Assembly: GCA_037954235.1 (NCBI GenBank)
Contig: JBBMOA010000004.1
Span: 8,050,099 to 8,114,098, forward strand
Direction: 5' to 3'
Source of the DNA: Aulostomus chinensis
Lineage: Eukaryota > Chordata > Actinopteri > Syngnathiformes > Aulostomidae
Length of the DNA: 64,000 nt
The translations under genes and the position numbers were made by a program. The notes beneath the pieces were generated by a model that worked only from the letters and a program-made list of their open reading frames with translations, was not told the origin of the DNA and did no database searches. Shown piece after piece: positions 57,960-64,000 of this stretch (the stretch's first letter is position 1; each line of letters begins with the position of its first letter).

Positions 57960-60900
57960 AATGAGAAATCATGAATGAATGAAGGCTTTATTTCGAACTG
58001 AGAAATCAAAAAACCCAAATCAAAATAGTCAAGACAACAAAAACAATGTTAACGTAACCTGTTGGAAAAGAGAAGCAGATGCTTATTTAATCCCAACCCT
58101 TCTCCTTTGTCAGTGATTAACAATCATCTGATGAGTTCATTGTCCCGTCTGTACACATATTCACAAATTACTCTATGTTCTTAAATGTATGGACCAACAC
58201 CTCATGACTAAACAGATTTACATATGTGCATATTTACAGACAAAAGACAATAAATAATGTAAATAAACAAGTGAATTAATGATCTGTGAAAACATCTGGT
58301 GATCATCAAAGCCCTTCATCCTCCCTGCACCCTGTGAAAACCATGTTTTTGAGCTGGGTCATGCTGGGACACTGCTTGAGCTCCGCACCCAAGCCGTTCC
58401 ACAGCTTCACTCCAATACAGAAATAGAAAACTTTTTTAATGTTGTGCGGACACGAAGATGTTTTAGATTGGACCCCCCTCAGATTATAATCCCCATCTCT
58501 GGTAAAAAAAAAAAAAAAAAAATTGAATATTGATTGTTTATTGCTTTGTACATAATTTGTGCTGTTTGAAAGTGAACCAGATCAGTCCATTTTAATATCT
58601 TTGATTTTAAGAATAGTGAATTTGTTTGATCTTTGTTAACCTTCATTATGCATTATCCTTATGGCTCTTTTTTGCAGTAGTGGTAGTGATTGTAGTGTAC
58701 ATTCATAAGTGTTCAACATGGTAAAACCAGTGAACAGTAGAGAATGTGGAGTGACTTGTGGTCCAGAATGTGTTTGGCCTTGCTGAGTACTGAGATGCTT
58801 CTTGAGTTTATTTTGGCATCTATTATTACACCAAGAACCTTATTTTCATGGACTCTTTCAACATGCACACCTTCTACTTGCACTTGCATTTCCCTTTCAC
58901 AATAACAGACAACATGGTTTTAGTTTTACCTCAATTTAATGATAACTTGTTTCTATCAAACCACCTCTTTAATTTTAATATTTTTGATACCTTACAAATA
59001 TCATTTATATAAAGGATAAACAGTTTTGGACCCAGTACTGACCCCTGGGGGATGCCACAAGCAATGTCCAAGCATGACCACGTATACTCTTCCAACTTCA
59101 CAAATTGTTTTCCCTCTCCTAAGTAACCTCTCACCCAGTGCGATAACCCCCCCCCCCCCATCCCATACCGCTCCAGTTTATTAGGGCCTGAGCCAGAAGG
59201 TACTTGTGGCGAAGACCCTATTATGTTTGCTCGGCAGAGCAACACATTAGCAGCACTAAAAACACTAAAAACCCACACTAAACAGTGTCCCAGGCCCCCC
59301 CAACACCCATGAGGCAACTGGGCCAGACGGCCCGGAGCCAGTTTTCACATCCACACCCATTCAAAACCTGGTATTATACTGTTCTTGCTCTCAATGAGTG
59401 CGCGCTATATGCGCATAATGCGCATAACGCGCATAATCTAATTTGACCCCCTGAACATGCATGAAATTCGCTGAAATTCGGCACAATCGTTCGGTATGTC
59501 TCAACATTCACTAATCAAAAACAAAAACGCCACAAAAGTCTATAGCGCCACCTAGGGAGCCACACAAAAAAAAGATAATTTTTTTTCAATTTAGAGCGCT
59601 ATAACTCCTCACACAAAACTCCCACAGACATGGGACCAACACCGTTGGACTCGTCTCATCAAGACGAACAATTCTTACACTCTGACCCCTCACCTATCTC
59701 TAACAGAATGTCCACAAATTGGACAAAACTGTCAAAATCAGGACTTTTTTTACTCCCCGAACAAAATCTATCTCCTCCTAAACCGTAAATGCCAGGGCTT
59801 CCAAACTTTCACACATTACTCTCCCAACACTGCTCTTCAAAAATCTTTAAAGGCTAATATACTACGCGCTCGGTTCCCATTTTATAAGCCCTCAAATTGG
59901 GGGAGACACGTTTCACGCTTACAATGGAAGTCAATGGGGAGGCCGTGTCCTCTCATGGTACATACTCTCAAACAAATGCTTCTCACGTCTATACCATACA
60001 TCGCACAGCTTTTCAAAACATAGCACTGTATTCCTGACAAAAATCCCTACAAAAATATGGTATTTTGTGTTACTTTCCACCAACGTAGGCCGAGTTATTC
60101 AGCTTTTACACACTACATTTCTCTTCATCCTCCACTCTCTCCACTCTAGCACAGATCAAAGAAAGTGCAGCGGGGGAGGGGTTCTTAAAGGGCCAGCTGG
60201 CAGCTCTGCTCTCAGCTCTGCTCTCAGCTCTGACAGAGATGGCAGAGATTTGTTTACTGTAGTCATGGAAACCACAATTGGAGCTTCTCTGCCCTCATGT
60301 ACATACTCTCAAACAAACACTTGTAGCTTCTAAACTAAAAGACTCACACCTTCAGAAAACACACCATTGAATTGCTGAGAAAAAACTCTACGAACTGATG
60401 TCTTTACATTACACTTTTGACCAACATATGCAGAGTTATGACTGTGTTTGTCAGTAAAACTGCCAAATCCTCCTCTGCTCTCCACTCTGACAGAGATGGC
60501 AGAGAGCGAGCAGAGAAGGGAGGGGCTCTTAAAGGGCCGGCTCTCAGCTCTGCACTCACACTGTGCAGCGCACTGAGGCTCCTATCTCCTAAACTACAAG
60601 GCCTAGGGATTTGCCGATTACACCGTTGGATTGGGGCCGGTGTCAAGGACGCAGCCGTAGGCCGCGCGGGGGCTCAGGCCCTAACAACGCTGCTTGCAGC
60701 TTTAATTGATTACTATGTTTTTAATATGATCGAAAGCTTCTTTAAGATCTATGAATACTCCAACTGCATGCTGTTGTGGTCTGCTGTGTTTGTAACTTCC
60801 TCAACTGATTCGGTTGTTGCCAGTGATGTTGGGATGTTTGACCTGAATCCGTATTGACGGTCAGGAGGTCCTCTATGCTTTTCTATCAATTGTTCTGATC

Positions 60901-61885
60901 TGTTATTGAATAGTTTTCCTAGAACTGTGGAAGTAAAGAAAGAGGCCTGTCATTTTGAAGTGGTGTCCATCCCCAGTTTTGTACAGCGACACAACTTTAG
61001 CTATTTTCATTTTGTTTGGAAATTTACTTGTTTGGAATGATAAGTTTCAGATGTACGTTAGTGGTTCTGAAATCCCCTCAATGACCTTTTTACGATTTTC
61101 ATATCAATTTCATTACAATCAGTGGATGTTTTATATTTACATTTATTATTTACAATATCTATTATTTCTTTATCTTCCACTGCTGTAAGGAACATTGAGC
61201 TGGGATTCCCATCTATAAGGTTATCATTCCGATCCTCAGATGACATTGGATCAGGGATTTTTTCCAACACTTACAAAAAAATCACTAAAGCTATTAACCA
61301 CATCATCCATATTGTCCTTTTTAATGTTGTTGTCAATAAAATATTGAGGGTAACTTTGTTGTCTGGAGCCACTTTTAATAATACTATTTAACATGTCCCA
61401 TATTCCTTTAATATTGTTTTTGTTATTATTTAATATTTTACAATAGTATTCTTTCCTACATACCCTTATAATATTAGTTAACCTATTATTATATTTATGT
61501 TCAGCCTCTTTAGTTCTTTGTGTTATGAATTCTCTATAGAGTGTATTTTCCTTTTTACAGGCATTTGGTAATCCCTTTGTGATCCATGGTCGATCTGTAT
61601 ATTTGTGTTTTCTACTGTATTGTTGTATTGGACAATTTTTATCATACAGTGATGTGAACATTCTTAAAAAATGACTCATATGCATGATCAGCATCATTTT
61701 CTCTGTACACTATTTCCCATTTTTGTGCTAGCAAGTCATTCCTTAATGCACTCACGGTTTCCTCTGTCCTCACTCGTCTGTATTGAAGTTTTCCGTCTGG
61801 CTGATTTCTCTTGTAGTTACTGTCATAGACTGTAAAAACTGATGTCGTTGAATTAGTGATTGAAATAATCAAATATAAAAAGCTT
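57960..61885 (-). mobile_element. Non-LTR retrotransposon (Jockey-superfamily-like), split by a 1.5-kb insertion
   Basis: Minus strand, 5' to 3': RPWITKGLPNACKKENTLYR and QYFIDNNIKKDNMDDVVNSF (61872-61250); DSTDCNEIDMKIVKR region; GVFIDLKEAFDHI-like motif A just before 60715; the insertion 59181-60705; then KLERYGMGGG, QFVKLEEYTWSCLDIACG, IPQGSVLGPKLFILYINDI (motif B region) and KLKRWFDRNKLSLN. It continues as decayed sequence to a 3' end near 57960. Stops and an expanded A-run near 58506 show it is dead. No clade call is made. Confidence 0.8.
59181..60705 (+). mobile_element. Helitron2/Helentron-like non-autonomous element, copy 2
   Basis: TTAGGGCCTGAGCC at 59181-59194 and GGCTCAGGCCCTAA at 60671-60684, then the same 21-nt hairpin tail to 60705. 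It differs from copy 1 by scattered substitutions and a few short indels, such as one extra CGCATAA-type unit near 59410-59435. It sits in a LINE ORF. The joined flank CTCCAGTTTA/TTGATTAC restores the codons N-K-L of the LINE, so the target gained no clear duplication. Confidence 0.62.
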
Positions 61886-62000
61886 TACATGATGTAAAAC
61901 ATTTAAATATTTGATCAAATAACTTGACATGCTGAGTAAACAACAAACTGTTTAATCCAATAGGGAGGCCGTGCTTGTTCTTGTAGTTGCCTTTTAATGC

Positions 62001-62039
62001 TGTTATCTTGTGCTTTAATTATGAAATCACAAGATAACA
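62001..62039. repeat. 12-bp perfect palindromic hairpin
   Basis: TGTTATCTTGTG (62001-62012) and CACAAGATAACA (62028-62039) with a 15-nt loop. A related hairpin GTTATCT-TG-AGATAAC lies at 63173-63188. They bracket the RTE-like fragments. Confidence 0.85.
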
Positions 62040-62089
62040 AATCTGGTTAAGCTAAGGAGATAATTAACTCATTATCACAAGAAAATGCC

Positions 62090-62800
62090 TGTTACCATGT
62101 TAAATTGGGATATCGCCTTATGAACCATCCTACCTTCACTCGTGAACAAGATCCCAAGATACTTAAACTCCTCCACCTGAGGCAGGACTTCCCCCAAACC
62201 CGGAGTGGGCAGGCCACCCTTTTCCAGCTGTGGACCATGGCCTGCAGTATGATGGCGCAAAGAGGATCCCTACCCTAACCCTCGAACCCTCCCCCCCTCC
62301 CCCCCACCACCATCACCAAGAAATTCTGTCTATAAAAGTTATGAACAGAAACAATGACAAAGGGCAGCCTTGGTGGAGTCCAACCCTCACTGGGAACAAG
62401 TCTGACTTACTGCCAGCAACGCGGACCAGACTCTCACTACTCCAGTAGAATGACTGAACGGCCCTTTGTAAGGGGCCATCCATCCATCCCCCCCCACGGT
62501 GCTCCTGGGATCACGGTCATAAGCCTTCTCCAAATCCAAAAAGCACATGTGGACTGGTTGGGCATGGCCCCTCCAGCACCCTAGCGAGGGTGAAGAGCTG
62601 ATCCACGGTTCCACGGCCAAGACGAAACCCACACTGCTCCTCTTCGATCTGAGGTTCGACTATCGCCCGACCCTTCTCTCCAGTATCCTGGTGTACACCT
62701 CTCCAGGGAGGCTGAGGAGTGGGATCCCCCGATTGTTGGAACACACCCTCTGGTTCCCTTTCTTAAAGATGGGGACCACCAACCCGGTCTACCACTCTAA
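62090..62800 (-). mobile_element. RTE/Rex3-like LINE fragment, minus strand
   Basis: Minus-strand frames read PQIEEEQCGFRLGRGTVDQL, then VHMCFLDLEKAYDR (RT motif A), and LPQVEEFKYLGILFTSEGRM. These are standard blocks of fish RTE-type LINE RT, in order but with frame breaks. Confidence 0.8.
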
Positions 62801-62914
62801 AGGCACCGCCATCAACTGACAGGCGGATTGGGGCGGCATCCACAGTGATGCGGGTGCTTAACCAGTCCGTTGTGGTAAATCGCAAGCTTTGACTGTTGGC
62901 TAAGCTCACTTATT

Positions 62915-63175
62915 TACCTGTCAATCTACGTTCCAACCCTCACCTGTGGTCATGAGCTCTGGGTTATGACTGAAAGAACAAGATCCTGAATACAAGCGGC
63001 TGAAATGAGTTTCCTCCTCAGGGAGGCTGGGCTCTCCCTCAGAGACAGGGTGAGAAGCTCAGTCCTTCAGGAGGGACTCAGAGTAGAGCTGCTGCTCCTC
63101 CAGGTAGAGGAGTCAGTGGAGGTGGTTCTGGCATCTGGAGAGGACGCCTCCCTCAGGAGGTGTTCCAGGCATGTT
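62915..63175 (+). mobile_element. RTE/Rex3-like LINE fragment, plus strand
   Basis: Plus-strand frames read STFQP-like VPTLTCGHELWVMTERT, then EMSFLLREAGLSLRDRVRSS and LRVELLLLQVEES. This is the part of the RTE ORF that normally follows the FKYLG block, but here it is in the opposite direction to the neighbour at 62090-62800. Confidence 0.8.
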
Positions 63176-63189
63176 ATCTTGAGATAACA

Positions 63190-63725
63190 AAATAAATGGA
63201 CCCATTATCATTAGACAATATCTGCTATTATCAATATTATTGTATCATACAACAATAGTCCTTCTGCTTTGGTGTGAATACTACAACTGTGTTTACATCA
63301 GTTCAATGCAGAGTTTCGAAATCCTGCTGTGAATGTTCCTTTTTACAAGTAAATCACACCAAACTTATGAGATTTAAAAGAATTCAAGTTCTATTTATTT
63401 TGTTAGAATTCAGATTATTTTGTCCACAAGCATCAAGTACTTCGCAATGAACAAAGTTCCTGAAGAGCAACCAATAAAATCAATTAATACCATTGCTTAC
63501 ACCATATTCCAATAAGCACATCACATGACAACATTTTCTCAGGAAAACCTCAATAACACAGTAGCAAAAATTTTTAAACTAAACTGTTAGCCACTACAAG
63601 CTGGAATTTCCCTGAAGATGTGACATACAGACAACTTACACTGAGTACAAAGTAAAAGCAGGAAGTGACTATTGTGCGGCCAAGTTTGAAATGCAAGCAT
63701 GAATTTTGGTCAGTAAATGTACATT
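63190..63725. other. 3' UTR and flank of the gene at the right edge
   Basis: Contains a minus-strand AATAAA at 63394-63399, about 330 nt after the stop at 63728, a plausible poly(A) signal for that gene. Nothing else recognised. Confidence 0.4.
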
Positions 63726-63727
63726 AA

Positions 63728-64000
63728 TCAGTCTGTGCAGCGGCGAAAGAAATGGAAGTGGTAGTCTGTGAACAGCACCCCTGCATAGTGGTGATCAGTG
63801 TTGCAGTCTGCTTGTCCCTGGAAAGACAAAACAGGTTAATACGACACAACAAAGGTGTTATGTGGAACATTCTAAGAGACTAATTGAATTGTAAAAAAAA
63901 TCAAATTATTGGAGGTTTAAGATAACAGTGAGAATTACAATGTTTTACAATGAAGAACAGCATTCAAAACATATTCTTACAGCCACGGCGGAGCGAAAGT
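63728..64000 (-). CDS. Last two exons of an unidentified gene, cut by the window edge
   Basis: The final exon at 63728-63817 is 30 codons including TGA and reads GQADCNTDHHYAGVLFTDYH then FHFFRRCTD. It has a clean acceptor (TTTCCAG). The previous exon ends at 63981 with a GTAAGA donor and reads FRSAVA in the matching phase; its rest lies beyond the window. Two cysteines and aromatic richness suggest a secreted or extracellular domain C-terminus, which is an inference. I do not recognise the family. The other phases give a stop or a less protein-like reading. Confidence 0.55.

Noticed and set aside
60417..60857. 146-codon plus-strand frame, matched by a frame at 49785-50153
   Set aside because: Both copies lie inside the non-autonomous 1.5-kb repeat, show no domain, and differ by frame-changing ends after the element boundary.

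Overview
The window is vertebrate nuclear DNA, and everything points to a teleost fish. It has multi-exon genes with GT-AG introns and long introns full of fish-type repeats: L2/CR1-like, L1/Tx1-like and RTE/Rex3-like LINEs, a Penelope-like element, tRNA-derived SINEs, hAT and Helitron-like DNA elements, and many micro- and minisatellites. There are no prokaryotic features, no CRISPR array and no free-standing tRNA or rRNA gene.

Layout. 1-5460: a decayed Penelope-like retroelement (SGNH-like ORF, then RT and GIY-YIG), followed by telomere-like repeats and three hammerhead-ribozyme-like stem-loops. 5460-10100: LINE fragments and plain intergenic DNA. 10113-33915 (+): a complete 13-coding-exon bestrophin gene, closest to BEST3; the exons sum to a 638-residue protein in one frame. 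35178-41703 (-): a complete 9-exon pepsin-family aspartic protease of the cathepsin E/nothepsin type, 407 residues. 42812-52128 (-): a complete 16-exon cct2, the beta subunit of the TRiC/CCT chaperonin, 535 residues. 52991-57802 (-): an unidentified small coiled-coil gene whose five exons have matching splice phases. 57960-63190: nested LINE and DNA-element wreckage. 63728-64000 (-): the last exon, and the edge of the previous one, of an unrecognised gene leaving the window.

In human, CCT2 and BEST3 lie close together on 12q15, so the block is conserved vertebrate synteny. The genes are functionally unrelated (membrane anion channel, secretory or lysosomal protease, cytosolic chaperonin) and are not an operon-like unit. 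I assembled every gene by hand from splice sites, reading phase and remembered family sequences; no alignment was run.

The most interesting material is in the repeats. (1) Three hammerhead-like motifs lie within 1.1 kb downstream of the Penelope-like ORF. (2) Two near-identical 1.5-kb elements have a 14-bp inverted repeat that is terminal on the left but 21 nt internal on the right, next to a small hairpin. This is the asymmetric end layout of Helitron2/Helentron elements. One copy sits in a LINE whose empty site can be read directly. The other sits in a hAT remnant that is itself inserted in a cct2 intronic minisatellite with an 8-bp target duplication. (3) A two-variant 43-bp minisatellite has 22 full units plus a partial one. 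(4) A roughly 380-bp-arm inverted repeat has a later insertion in one arm. (5) Repeats or SINEs lie against splice acceptors in three genes.
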